Source: an uncultured Bacteroidota bacterium
GTDB lineage: Bacteria; Bacteroidota; Bacteroidia; Chitinophagales; S012-47
NCBI GenBank assembly: GCA_913062655.1
Contig: CAJXXO010000116.1
Coordinates: 1-7,718 of the forward strand
Length of the DNA stretch: 7,718 nt
Reading direction: 5' to 3'
Under the pieces are notes generated by a model. That model made no database searches and was not told where the DNA came from. It saw only the letters and a list, made by a program, of their open reading frames with translations. The translations under genes were made by a program, and so were the position numbers. Below are positions 1 through 6,234 of this stretch, in pieces (position 1 is the stretch's first letter; the number at the start of each line of letters is the position of its first letter).

Positions 1-30
1 TTTTTAATGGCCATAAAGGGATAAGGTTTA

Positions 31-131
31 GTTGAAAGTTCAACGTTCAATGTTCAATGTTCAATGTTCAAAGTTCAGTGTTCAGTGTTCAGTGTTCAGT
101 GTTCAGTGTTCAGTGTTCAGTGTTGAAAGTT
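31..131. repeat. 7-bp tandem repeat array (GTTCARN), flanked by GTTGAAAGTT
   Basis: Twelve uninterrupted 7-bp units run from 38 to 121. In order they are one GTTCAAC, three GTTCAAT, one GTTCAAA and seven GTTCAGT. A GTTGAAA unit stands on each side (31-37 and 122-128), so the string GTTGAAAGTT occurs at both ends (31-40 and 122-131). The change from GTTCAAT to GTTCAGT through a single GTTCAAA unit looks like two separate expansions of one ancestral unit. The array lies in non-coding DNA 150 bp before an iron-sulfur carrier gene. No protein is encoded through it and I see no function. A slippage-prone minisatellite is the plain reading; the rest of 1-278 holds nothing else I can support. Confidence 0.95.
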
Positions 132-278
132 GGGTTTAATGAAGGGTCAAATATAGGAGGTGGTTTTTCTTCTACCAATGACCTTTATCGCTATTGAACC
201 AAATTCCGGGAGCCACTGTTTTTCGACTACTTTTAGTCATTTACTAATTTTACCAACCACCGATAACCACAATTTCAT

Positions 279-605
279 ATGCTTCATATCTCTGACCGTG
301 CGAAACAAGAAGTAGACAAGCTCCTGAAAAAAGATGGCTTGGATGACTCCTATTTTGTGCGCGTGAGCGTAGTGGCCGGAGGCTGTAGTGGTATGACTTA
401 CGAGATGAAGTTTGACAACACGTCACAGCCCGATGATGAGGTGTTTGAAGACAATGGCATGAAGATCGTCAGTGACCCGGCCAGTGTTTTATATCTCTTT
501 GGTACCACCCTTGAGTTTTCTGAGGGTTTGAACGGACAGGGTTTCTACTTTAACAATCCTAACGCCTCCCGCACCTGTGGCTGTGGGGAGAGCTTCTCGC
601 TCTGA
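279..605 (+). CDS. A-type iron-sulfur cluster carrier (HesB/IscA/ErpA family)
   Basis: This 108-residue cytosolic protein is a typical full-length A-type carrier, which receives Fe-S clusters from a scaffold and passes them to apo-enzymes. The three family cysteines are present: Cys36 in GGCSGM, and Cys100 and Cys102 in TCGCGESF near the C terminus. Family hallmarks also include the N-terminal ISDRAK segment, the SDPAS segment (residues 65-69) and GFYFNNPNA (88-96). IscA, SufA and ErpA cannot be told apart from sequence alone, so no symbol is given. The ATG at 279 matches the family N terminus. There is no Shine-Dalgarno sequence and no clear promoter; TACTTTTA at 228-235 and TAATTTTA at 245-252 are only partial -7 matches. 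The gene stands alone, and its TGA abuts the stop codon of the opposing gene. Confidence 0.93.
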   Translation: MLHISDRAKQEVDKLLKKDGLDDSYFVRVSVVAGGCSGMTYEMKFDNTSQPDDEVFEDNGMKIVSDPASVLYLFGTTLEFSEGLNGQGFYFNNPNASRTCGCGESFSL

Positions 606-614
606 TCAAGAGCG
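598..614. terminator. Small hairpin spanning two abutting stop codons
   Basis: CGCTCT (598-603) and AGAGCG (609-614) form a perfect 6-bp stem around the 5-base loop GATCA. The hairpin covers both stop codons of the convergent pair: TGA at 603-605 on plus and TGA read from 606-608 on minus. It is symmetric and could form in either transcript. Neither strand has a T-run after the stem, so it is not a standard intrinsic terminator. A role in ending transcription or in protecting the 3' end is inferred. Confidence 0.35.
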
Positions 615-1103
615 TTCATCTGTCAAGGGTATATCGTAGTACAATGCTATGGCATTCGCTTGCTCCATGATGTTGGAGGCATTATTGCTTTGCATGATCA
701 ACAACATATTGTCGCTTTCCTCGAAGGCCAGCAATGCAATGGTCATAGACCTACTCGAAGCGGATTTCATCAGCACAAACTGTCCCCCATCACGCAGGGC
801 TTTTTCCCGTATGGCTATGAATTCCGGTGTGCCGAAAGCCTTTTTAGTACCAACACGAAAACCAAAAGGACCTTGTCGCTGGGTGTAGGTCCGGTGCTCA
901 AAGTCAATGCTGATCTCATTTCTCCAAGTGTAGGTCACAAACATAATAATGGCGAAGCATGCAGGAATGACAACTGCTCCATTTAGCAAGCCGACTATGA
1001 CTATGAGCCCACCGACCAAGGTCACTGCGCCCTTTACGGTATCCGGTACCGGACTGCCCAGGTCATAGATTTGTTTGGTGATGAGGTTTGAGTCGAGCAT
1101 CAT
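606..1103 (-). CDS. Uncharacterised small membrane protein, two N-terminal TM segments
   Basis: I do not recognise this 165-residue protein. Residues about 26-40 and 43-58 are two hydrophobic stretches separated by a short turn (LNGAV), which suggests a transmembrane hairpin. The remaining ~105 residues are soluble and begin with a WRNEI junction and a hydrophilic strand-rich part (EHRTYTQRQGPFGF), followed by alternating strands and a C-terminal helix. This layout resembles small Bacteroidota proteins with a TM hairpin and a PH-like domain, but that is only an impression of shape. Two ATG codons lie side by side at the start (1098-1103), and either could be used. On the minus strand TTATTTTG (1121-1128) is a one-mismatch -7 element, giving a very short leader. 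It is divergent from mfd across an 84-bp spacer and converges on the Fe-S carrier gene with no spacer at all. Confidence 0.75.
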   Translation of the reverse strand: MMLDSNLITKQIYDLGSPVPDTVKGAVTLVGGLIVIVGLLNGAVVIPACFAIIMFVTYTWRNEISIDFEHRTYTQRQGPFGFRVGTKKAFGTPEFIAIREKALRDGGQFVLMKSASSRSMTIALLAFEESDNMLLIMQSNNASNIMEQANAIALYYDIPLTDERS

Positions 1104-1147
1104 ATATCAGTAGCTTAGCTCAAAATAATAATTCCTTCAACCTTTAC

Positions 1148-1180
1148 CTGCGCTATTCGTTGCGACTATCCCTAACTTTG
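1148..1180 (+). promoter_or_regulatory. Candidate mfd promoter: CTG-N22-TAACTTTG
   Basis: TAACTTTG at 1173-1180 is a perfect match to the Bacteroidota -7 element TAnnTTTG. CTG at 1148-1150 is a one-mismatch -33 element at a spacing of 22. With the -7 element centred at -7, transcription would begin near 1184, only about four bases before the GTG start of mfd. Confidence 0.55.
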
Positions 1181-1187
1181 TAGATAC

Positions 1188-4100
1188 GTGGAGAATTTGG
1201 CGCAGGTACTGGACGTATTTGCCCAGGATGCCCGCACTCAACAGGTGGTCGATCACCTGCAAAGCAACGACCCCGTCAAGCTTCAACTTAATGGGTTGGC
1301 CGGGTCAAGTGAGGCATTTGTGGCAGCTACGGTGTTTCGACAGACAAACTTCAATCACATCTTTATCCTGGAGGACAAAGATGCGGCTGCCTATTTCCAA
1401 AACGATCTGGCCCACCTCCTCGATAAGAAGGACATTTTCTACTTCCCGGACTCCTTCAAACGCCCGGGGCACTTCGACCAGCTCAATACCAGCAACATTT
1501 TACTACGTACCGAATCGGTGAACCAATTCATCCGGGGGGAGACGCGCGGTGAAATTCTGGTGACCTACCCGGAGGCGTTGTTTGAAAAGGTGGTCAGCCG
1601 ACATACGCTCGATGAGAATACGCTGCACATCAGCATGAACGAGCCGCTTGACATCGACTTCATGATCGATCTGCTGGTGACCTACGGCTTTGAGCGGGTA
1701 GACTTTGTGTACGAGCCCGGCCAATTCAGCATTCGTGGCGGTATCATCGATATCTTTTCCTTCGGCAATGAGCTGCCTTACCGGGTAGAGCTTTTCGACA
1801 ACGAAGTAGAGTCGATCCGCACCTTCAATCCGGCCAATCAGCTCTCCAGCAAGAAGATCAAAAAGGTTACCATCATCCCCAACATTCAGACCCACTTTAC
1901 CAGTGATCAGAAAGTGGATCTGTTTGAGTTGCTGAAAGCCAACACCTTGGTATGGGTGAAGGATATTCAGTTTGTAGCCGATGTGCTCAACAACCTGCAA
2001 GATAAAGCGGCAGACATCCTGGAGACGCTCGATAAGGAGCTTATGGATGAGCAGCACCCTTTCCGCACCGGCAATGGCGAGCTGCCCTACACACCGGGTG
2101 CGCGCTGGCTGAGTTACCTGGATCAGATGCCACTGCTGGAGCTGAATGACAAAGCGTACTTTCCGGTGGAGGCCGCCATTCATTACGAAGTGAAGCCGCA
2201 GCCGGCTTTCAACAAAAATTTCACCCTCCTCATCGAAGCGTGGGAAGCCAACCGGGATGCCGGGATCACCAATGTGCTGTTTGCCGAAAACCCCCGCCAG
2301 ATCGAGCGCTTCTATCAGATATTTGAAGACCTGAAGGCAGAGGTGGAGTTCTTCCCCATTCCCAAGGCATTGCATGCCGGCTTCATCGACCTCGATCTCA
2401 ACATTGGCATCTACACCGATCATCAGATATTCGACCGCTACCATAAGTACCACATCAAACAGGCCTTCTCCAAGAGCCAGGCGATCAGCCTGAAGGCGCT
2501 ACGCGAGTTGGAGCCGGGCGACTTTGTGGTCCATGTCGATCATGGGGTGGGGGTTTTCAGTGGCCTGGAAAAAATCGAAGTGAATGGGCAGCTACAAGAG
2601 GCGGTCCGTCTGGTGTATCGCGACAATGACCTGCTGTATGTCAATATCAACTCGCTGCACAAGATCAGCAAGTTTAGCGGCAAGGATGGCAAACCCCCCA
2701 AGATCAACAAGCTGGGCAGTGATGCGTGGGAGAGCCTGAAGCGAAAGACGAAGAAGAAGGTTAAAGACATTGCGCAGGAGCTGATTGCGCTGTACGCCAA
2801 ACGTAAGGCACAGCCCGGCCACGCCTATCCACCCGACAATTACCTGCAAACGGAATTGGAGGCGAGCTTTATCTACGAAGACACGCCCGATCAGGTGAAG
2901 GCGACCCACGATATCAAGCAGGATATGGAGTCGGACTCACCCATGGATCGTTTGATTTGTGGGGATGTGGGCTTTGGCAAAACGGAAGTAGCCATTCGTG
3001 CCGCCTTCAAGGCGGTTTGCGATAGCAAGCAAGTGGCGGTATTGGTGCCTACGACCATTCTGGCGATGCAGCACTACCGTACCTTCAGTGAGCGATTGAG
3101 TGAATTCCCCGTGACCATCGACTACATCAATCGCTTCAAGTCGACCAAGCAGAAGAAGGAGACCTTGCAAAAAGTGAAGGAAGGTAAGATTGACATCCTT
3201 ATCGGTACGCACAGCATCATCGGTAAGACGGTGGAATTCAAAGACCTCGGGCTGATGATCGTAGATGAGGAGCAGAAGTTTGGCGTAGCGGCAAAAGAAA
3301 AACTGAAAGGCATCAAACTCAATGTCGATACACTTACGCTTACCGCCACCCCAATTCCTCGTACGCTGAAGTTTAGCCTCATGGGCGCCCGCGACCTGTC
3401 CATCATCAGCACCCCTCCGCCCAATCGCCAACCGATCAATACCGAGTTGCATGTATTCAATGATGAGGTATTACGGGATGCCTTGTATCATGAATATTAC
3501 CGGGGTGGACAAGTCTTTTTCATCCACAACCGGGTGAAAGACATTCAAGAGGTGGCCGCCATGCTGAAGCGGTTGTGTCCTGAGCTGAGCATTGGTGTGG
3601 CACATGGTCAGATGGAGGGCAAGGAGCTGGAAGATCACATGCTCAAGTTCATCGATCAGGAGTACGATGTGCTGGTAAGCACCAACATCATTGAGACGGG
3701 TCTGGACATTCCCAATGCCAATACCATCATCATCAATAATGCCCACCACTTTGGCCTGAGTGACCTCCACCAGCTCCGTGGCCGGGTGGGGCGGAGCAAC
3801 AAAAAGGCCTTTTGTTACCTCTTTACGCCTCCCTTATCCGCCCTCACCCAAGATGCGCGCAAGCGATTGAAGACCATCGCTCGCTTTGCCGATCTGGGCT
3901 CCGGATTCAACATCGCCATGCAGGATATGGACATCCGGGGTGCGGGCAATTTGCTGGGGGGCGAACAGAGTGGTTTTGTGGCGGAGATCGGTTTTGAGCT
4001 CTATCACAAGATATTGGACGAGGCGATCCAGGAATTGAAAGAAACGGAGTTCAAGGACCTCTTCAAGAAGCAGCTCAAAGAAAAGGATGTCTTCGTGAAT

Positions 4101-4568
4101 GACACCACCTTGGATACGGACATCGAGATGCTGATCCCCGATCGATATGTCACCAATATCAATGAGCGGTTGAGTCTGTACACAGAGTTGAACAACATCA
4201 AGAGCGAGAAGGGCTTATTGGAATTTCGCGAGAAACTGGAGGACCGATTCGGTCCCATTCCATCGGCTACAGATGAGTTGATCGATGCCATCCGTCTGCA
4301 GTGGGCGGCCCAAAAGCTGGGCTTTGAAAAAATGTTGTTCAAAAACCGCACCCTTAAGTGCTTCTTCATCAGCAACCAGAGTTCTGCCTTCTACGAGTCG
4401 GAGCGATTTACCCGCATATTAGCCTATATCCAGGAGCATCCTGAGCGCTGTGAGCTCAAGCAGACACCCCGCTACCTGATTTTGACCTTCCGCAAGGTGC
4501 AGAATATGGACCAGGCGAAATTTCTGCTCAATCAGATCGTGACCTACGCCAAAGAACCGGTCGCCTGA
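1188..4568 (+). CDS. mfd: Transcription-repair coupling factor Mfd
   Basis: Mfd is a cytosolic ATP-driven DNA translocase that releases RNA polymerase stalled at lesions and recruits UvrA for strand-specific repair. This 1126-residue copy has the full domain order. The N-terminal UvrB-like module has a degenerate P-loop (GLAGSSEAF, residues 36-44) and the RGGIIDIF signature from residue 183. The CarD-like polymerase-binding domain covers about 436-520 (GDFVVHVDHGVGVF). The RecG-like motor shows Walker A GDVGFGKT (592-599, Lys598), DEEQ (693-696), TATPIPRTL (from 719) and motif VI QLRGRVGR (862-869). A C-terminal TRCF domain covers about 975-1075. No key residue is missing. The start is constrained: an in-frame TAA at 1173-1175 leaves GTG at 1188 or TTG at 1197. 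Several long open frames on both strands inside it are shadows. No clear terminator follows. Confidence 0.98.
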   Translation: MENLAQVLDVFAQDARTQQVVDHLQSNDPVKLQLNGLAGSSEAFVAATVFRQTNFNHIFILEDKDAAAYFQNDLAHLLDKKDIFYFPDSFKRPGHFDQLNTSNILLRTESVNQFIRGETRGEILVTYPEALFEKVVSRHTLDENTLHISMNEPLDIDFMIDLLVTYGFERVDFVYEPGQFSIRGGIIDIFSFGNELPYRVELFDNEVESIRTFNPANQLSSKKIKKVTIIPNIQTHFTSDQKVDLFELLKANTLVWVKDIQFVADVLNNLQDKAADILETLDKELMDEQHPFRTGNGELPYTPGARWLSYLDQMPLLELNDKAYFPVEAAIHYEVKPQPAFNKNFTLLIEAWEANRDAGITNVLFAENPRQIERFYQIFEDLKAEVEFFPIPKALHAGFIDLDLNIGIYTDHQIFDRYHKYHIKQAFSKSQAISLKALRELEPGDFVVHVDHGVGVFSGLEKIEVNGQLQEAVRLVYRDNDLLYVNINSLHKISKFSGKDGKPPKINKLGSDAWESLKRKTKKKVKDIAQELIALYAKRKAQPGHAYPPDNYLQTELEASFIYEDTPDQVKATHDIKQDMESDSPMDRLICGDVGFGKTEVAIRAAFKAVCDSKQVAVLVPTTILAMQHYRTFSERLSEFPVTIDYINRFKSTKQKKETLQKVKEGKIDILIGTHSIIGKTVEFKDLGLMIVDEEQKFGVAAKEKLKGIKLNVDTLTLTATPIPRTLKFSLMGARDLSIISTPPPNRQPINTELHVFNDEVLRDALYHEYYRGGQVFFIHNRVKDIQEVAAMLKRLCPELSIGVAHGQMEGKELEDHMLKFIDQEYDVLVSTNIIETGLDIPNANTIIINNAHHFGLSDLHQLRGRVGRSNKKAFCYLFTPPLSALTQDARKRLKTIARFADLGSGFNIAMQDMDIRGAGNLLGGEQSGFVAEIGFELYHKILDEAIQELKETEFKDLFKKQLKEKDVFVNDTTLDTDIEMLIPDRYVTNINERLSLYTELNNIKSEKGLLEFREKLEDRFGPIPSATDELIDAIRLQWAAQKLGFEKMLFKNRTLKCFFISNQSSAFYESERFTRILAYIQEHPERCELKQTPRYLILTFRKVQNMDQAKFLLNQIVTYAKEPVA

Positions 4569-4586
4569 TAGCGAGCCCAGCTTCCA

Positions 4587-4602
4587 AATGACATTTATCA
4601 TT
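4587..4602. promoter_or_regulatory. Crp/Fnr-like operator upstream of the CBS gene
   Basis: AATGA-CATTTA-TCATT is an inverted repeat with perfect 5-bp arms separated by six bases, the geometry of Crp/Fnr-family sites, and contains the TGA-N6-TCA core. Its centre lies 29.5 bp before the -7-like element at 4624, or about -40.5 from the expected start of transcription. The TTG of the -33 element begins at 4601 and so overlaps the right edge. The same core recurs at 5657-5668 and 6199-6210 before the two helical-protein genes. The repeat could also form a weak bulged hairpin downstream of mfd, but no T-run follows. Confidence 0.5.
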
Positions 4603-4631
4603 GGGTTCGGCAGGGGTTACCTGTAGTTTTA
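4601..4631 (+). promoter_or_regulatory. Candidate CBS-gene promoter: TTG-N20-TAGTTTTA
   Basis: TTG (4601-4603) and TAGTTTTA (4624-4631) are spaced by 20 bases, within the usual Bacteroidota range. The -7 element differs from TAnnTTTG only in the last base. Transcription would begin near 4635, giving a leader of about 15 bases before the ATG at 4650. The -33 element is contacted by the inverted repeat at 4587-4602, which fits an activator-assisted promoter. Confidence 0.5.
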
Positions 4632-4649
4632 GGCAAAACACCAACACCC

Positions 4650-5078
4650 ATGACAGCAGCAAAAATGACCAGTGTAGTGCGGGATATCATGTCCGATGAT
4701 GTCGTCAAGGTAACCCCTACCACCTCTCTCGTAGAGGCGAAGAAACTATTCGATAAGTATAAAATTCGTCATGCGCCAGTAGTGCGGCAGAGCAAACTGG
4801 TGGGCATTGTAAGTCTCACGGACATACAGCGGTTGAGCTTTGGCGATACCTATGGCGATGGTGAGGGAGACATTGACCGCGCATTGGCCGATATGCTTAC
4901 GGTAGGCCAGGTAATGAATTACAAGCCGGTAACGGTTACACCAGACGACAGTGTAAAGCTAGTAGCTGAATTATTGACCAAGGCAGAATTTCACGCACTT
5001 CCGGTAGTGGACGGGGATAAGCTGGTGGGCATTGTCACCACCACCGACATCATCAAGTCCATGCTGACCCTTCTTTAG
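4650..5078 (+). CDS. Stand-alone two-CBS-domain protein
   Basis: This 142-residue protein consists almost wholly of two CBS domains, about 6-62 and 81-142, which fold together as one Bateman module. Each domain begins with the M-x(3-4)-V-x-V-T-P pattern (IMSDDVVKVTP, VMNYKPVTVTP) and ends with the ligand-contacting G-I-V-x-x-T-D motif: Asp58 in VGIVSLTD and Asp133 in VGIVTTTD. Such modules usually bind adenine nucleotides, but the ligand here is unknown. The linker (63-80) is acidic and Gly-rich. No catalytic, DNA-binding or membrane domain is attached, so a sensor or partner-binding role is inferred. ATG at 4650 is preferred; ATG at 4665 is a possible alternative. Its upstream region shares an operator with the two helical-protein genes. 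Its TAG overlaps the opposing lipoprotein gene by 4 bp. Confidence 0.93.
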   Translation: MTAAKMTSVVRDIMSDDVVKVTPTTSLVEAKKLFDKYKIRHAPVVRQSKLVGIVSLTDIQRLSFGDTYGDGEGDIDRALADMLTVGQVMNYKPVTVTPDDSVKLVAELLTKAEFHALPVVDGDKLVGIVTTTDIIKSMLTLL

Positions 5079-5584
5079 AGGCAAGGCCTAACATCCTCGG
5101 GGCCGGTACTGTGTAGCTGTACCTGCTCCGCCTTGTCCCGATCATTGAAGATCAGTATCAGTGAGCCGTATTCCCGTGCATACACTTGTACGCGTTTGCC
5201 ATCTTCCGTAAAGGTGCGTACCGGCTCTCCATAGTATTTACTCGCCTCCTGCGTACCCAGGCTGATGGCAGGGGCAGAAGGACGTCCGCGGAAGTTATCA
5301 TATAGAATCAATGCATCTTTGGCGGGCAAGAAGGCAAAGCCATGCTCACGATAGATTTGCATAGTGCCACAGGTGAAGGTGGTATCTCTTGTATGGCAGG
5401 GAAACTGCGCCTTGAAGGAAAGCGGGTCTTTCGACAAGGCAAAGCCTTCAATGGTACCTTTCTCCATATCCACCTCAATGGTTTCACAATTCGGGATACG
5501 GGCTTTTTGGGTGGTGGTAGACTTGCTGCCCCCACAGGCCATCATTACCCCACTCAACACCATCACAAAAAGTACACTACGCAT
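5075..5584 (-). CDS. Small predicted lipoprotein, function unknown
   Basis: This 169-residue protein begins with a short signal peptide (MRSVLFVMVLSGVMMA) followed by Cys17, so export and lipidation are predicted. The lipobox is VMMAC with Met at -3, which is unusual but tolerable. After the cysteine come Gly-Gly-Ser-Lys rather than the acidic residues that direct many Bacteroidota lipoproteins to the cell surface, so a periplasm-facing location is more likely. The mature part has four more cysteines (Cys33, Cys63, Cys72, Cys168), an even number that could form two disulfides. A mixed alpha/beta pattern follows, with no catalytic motif I recognise. It has a near-ideal promoter of its own at 5600-5631. 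Its stop codon (TAA) shares bases with the TAG of the CBS gene. A frame of 75 residues inside it on the same strand is a shadow. Confidence 0.85.
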   Translation of the reverse strand: MRSVLFVMVLSGVMMACGGSKSTTTQKARIPNCETIEVDMEKGTIEGFALSKDPLSFKAQFPCHTRDTTFTCGTMQIYREHGFAFLPAKDALILYDNFRGRPSAPAISLGTQEASKYYGEPVRTFTEDGKRVQVYAREYGSLILIFNDRDKAEQVQLHSTGPEDVRPCL

Positions 5585-5599
5585 AGGTCAGATTTTAAA

Positions 5600-5631
5600 C
5601 AAAAATAGGTATCCAATCGCACACCGGACAA
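5600..5631 (-). promoter_or_regulatory. Lipoprotein-gene promoter: TTG-N21-TATTTTTG
   Basis: On the minus strand TTG (5631-5629) is followed after 21 bases by TATTTTTG (5607-5600), a full match to the Bacteroidota consensus TTG-N17-23-TAnnTTTG. Transcription would begin near 5596, leaving a leader of about 12 bases without a Shine-Dalgarno sequence. This is the best promoter in the window and needs no activator. Confidence 0.7.
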
Positions 5632-5654
5632 CGAATGCCGTATTTACCCGCAGT

Positions 5655-5670
5655 AGTGACACAGGTCATA
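5655..5670. promoter_or_regulatory. Crp/Fnr-like operator upstream of helical-protein gene 1
   Basis: TGAC-ACAG-GTCA (5657-5668) is an inverted repeat with perfect 4-bp arms and the TGA-N6-TCA core. The gap to the -7-like element TAGCTTCG is 23 bases, the same as in the CBS promoter, which puts the repeat centre at about -40.5. It lies at about -66 from the divergent lipoprotein promoter, a less favourable position for activation. Confidence 0.5.
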
Positions 5671-5691
5671 GAAATAAAGACAGTAGCCACC

Positions 5692-5699
5692 TAGCTTCG
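5692..5699 (+). promoter_or_regulatory. Weak -7 element TAGCTTCG
   Basis: TAGCTTCG matches TAnnTTTG except for one C. No TTG stands at the -33 position, so the promoter would be weak without help. That fits dependence on an activator bound at the repeat centred 29.5 bp upstream. Transcription would begin near 5703, giving a leader of about 36 bases. Confidence 0.4.
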
Positions 5700-5700
5700 A

Positions 5701-5716
5701 TGTAACAAACATTACA
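5701..5716. promoter_or_regulatory. Inverted repeat TGTAA-N6-TTACA in leader
   Basis: Perfect 5-bp arms are separated by six bases (CAAACA). The spacing equals that of Crp/Fnr-family sites, but the core is TAA-N6-TTA rather than TGA-N6-TCA. A second overlapping pairing exists, GATGT (5699-5703) with ACATC (5716-5720). It lies at or just after the expected transcription start, so it could be a repressor site or a small 5' RNA hairpin. The sequence does not decide between these. Confidence 0.4.
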
Positions 5717-5738
5717 CATCTCACAAAAACCTACCGCC

Positions 5739-6128
5739 ATGCACACCGCAGTGATTTATAACAATGACCTGAAGTACGATCATGCTCGTTGGGAAAATGA
5801 GCTCGACTTTTACAAAAAAGAGATTGGCATTTTTGAAGAGCACTTGGGCGACCTGCTGCAACGTGACCTTGACACAGCCAAGCTGGCCAAAATTGAGCAG
5901 TTTCAAAACCAGTTTATCCGCCACAAAGAGGTAGTAGATGAGCTGAAGCATGACATTCACCTCTATGAGGACGATCTCACCGGCCTTGGCCACAATGATA
6001 CGCTACCCGATCCTGCTATTCACATGCCCAAGCACCAGGAAATGGCACAACGCATTCACAATTTCCATAGGCTCTATATGGATCTGCGTCAGTCGTTCCA
6101 CACGTTTCTGGCCAACTTACTACACTAA
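5739..6128 (+). CDS. Uncharacterised helical protein, paralog 1 (His-rich)
   Basis: This 129-residue cytosolic protein has no signal peptide or membrane segment. It looks almost entirely helical, with heptad-like Leu/Phe/Ile spacing that suggests a bundle of about four helices (roughly 10-41, 45-80, 97-128, with a break at 81-96 holding PDP). It aligns without gaps to the next gene product. Shared residues include Asp14-His15, Arg17-Trp18, Asn20-Glu21-Leu22, Glu28, Glu53, the block FQNQFIR (55-61), Glu64-Val65, Asp67-Glu68-Leu69, His71, Glu77, His99-x-Glu101 and RLYxDLR (111-117). Glu68 to His71 is an E-x-x-H pair of the kind that can bind metal, but metal binding is not shown. Thirteen of the residues are His. 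I have an impression of similar proteins in other Bacteroidota but know no function. The ATG at 5739 lacks a Shine-Dalgarno sequence. Confidence 0.85.
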   Translation: MHTAVIYNNDLKYDHARWENELDFYKKEIGIFEEHLGDLLQRDLDTAKLAKIEQFQNQFIRHKEVVDELKHDIHLYEDDLTGLGHNDTLPDPAIHMPKHQEMAQRIHNFHRLYMDLRQSFHTFLANLLH

Positions 6129-6150
6129 CAGGCTGCAAAGCAACTGGCCA

Positions 6151-6177
6151 AACAGCCCCTGCTTGTCGGGGGCTGTT
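6151..6177 (+). terminator. Intrinsic-type terminator after paralog 1
   Basis: AACAGCCCC (6151-6159) pairs perfectly with GGGGCTGTT (6169-6177). The stem can extend inward by a T-G and a G-C pair to 11 bp, leaving the loop CTTGT. It begins 22 bases after the TAA of the first helical-protein gene. The following bases (AGTTGTTAAAAC) are only moderately T-rich, and a second small inverted repeat, GTTGT-TAAA-ACAAC (6180-6192 region), follows at once. It separates the two paralogs into different transcription units, which agrees with the second gene having its own promoter. Confidence 0.75.
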
Positions 6178-6196
6178 AGTTGTTAAAACAACAATC

Positions 6197-6212
6197 GATG
6201 ACTTAAGTCACT
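6197..6212. promoter_or_regulatory. Crp/Fnr-like operator upstream of helical-protein gene 2
   Basis: TGACTTAAGTCA (6199-6210) is a perfect 12-bp palindrome with the TGA-N6-TCA core. The gap to the -7-like element TAGTTTTA is 24 bases, one more than at the other two sites, which puts the centre at about -41.5, the classical class II activator position. Confidence 0.55.
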
Positions 6213-6234
6213 GGTGTTGTGCCGGTTGAACTTT

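Noticed and set aside
31..131. CRISPR array.
   Set aside because: Units are 7 bp and directly adjacent, with no spacers.
177..192. AATGA-N6-TCGCT upstream of the Fe-S carrier gene, similar to the operator at 4587-4602.
   Set aside because: The right arm is broken (TCG for TCA) and no -7 element stands 23-24 bases downstream; too weak to join the set.
178..315. A 45-codon open frame after an AGGAGGTGG string.
   Set aside because: The Shine-Dalgarno-like string is too far from the ATG for normal use, the peptide has no recognisable features, and it overlaps the Fe-S carrier gene.
649..986. Two overlapping plus-strand frames opposite the small membrane-protein gene.
   Set aside because: Shadows of the minus-strand gene, which has a coherent transmembrane and soluble layout and a matching stop-codon contact.
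1503..2453. Long minus-strand open frame of 316 codons inside mfd.
   Set aside because: It is antisense to a conserved, fully recognisable mfd domain, and its translation shows no family motif; open by codon bias of the sense gene.
5739..6128. Hemerythrin-like reading of paralog 1: His15, HxxxH at 95-99 and HxxxxD at 110-115.
   Set aside because: The HxxxE motif is missing, the spacing between motifs does not fit hemerythrin, and paralog 2 lacks His95 and His110.
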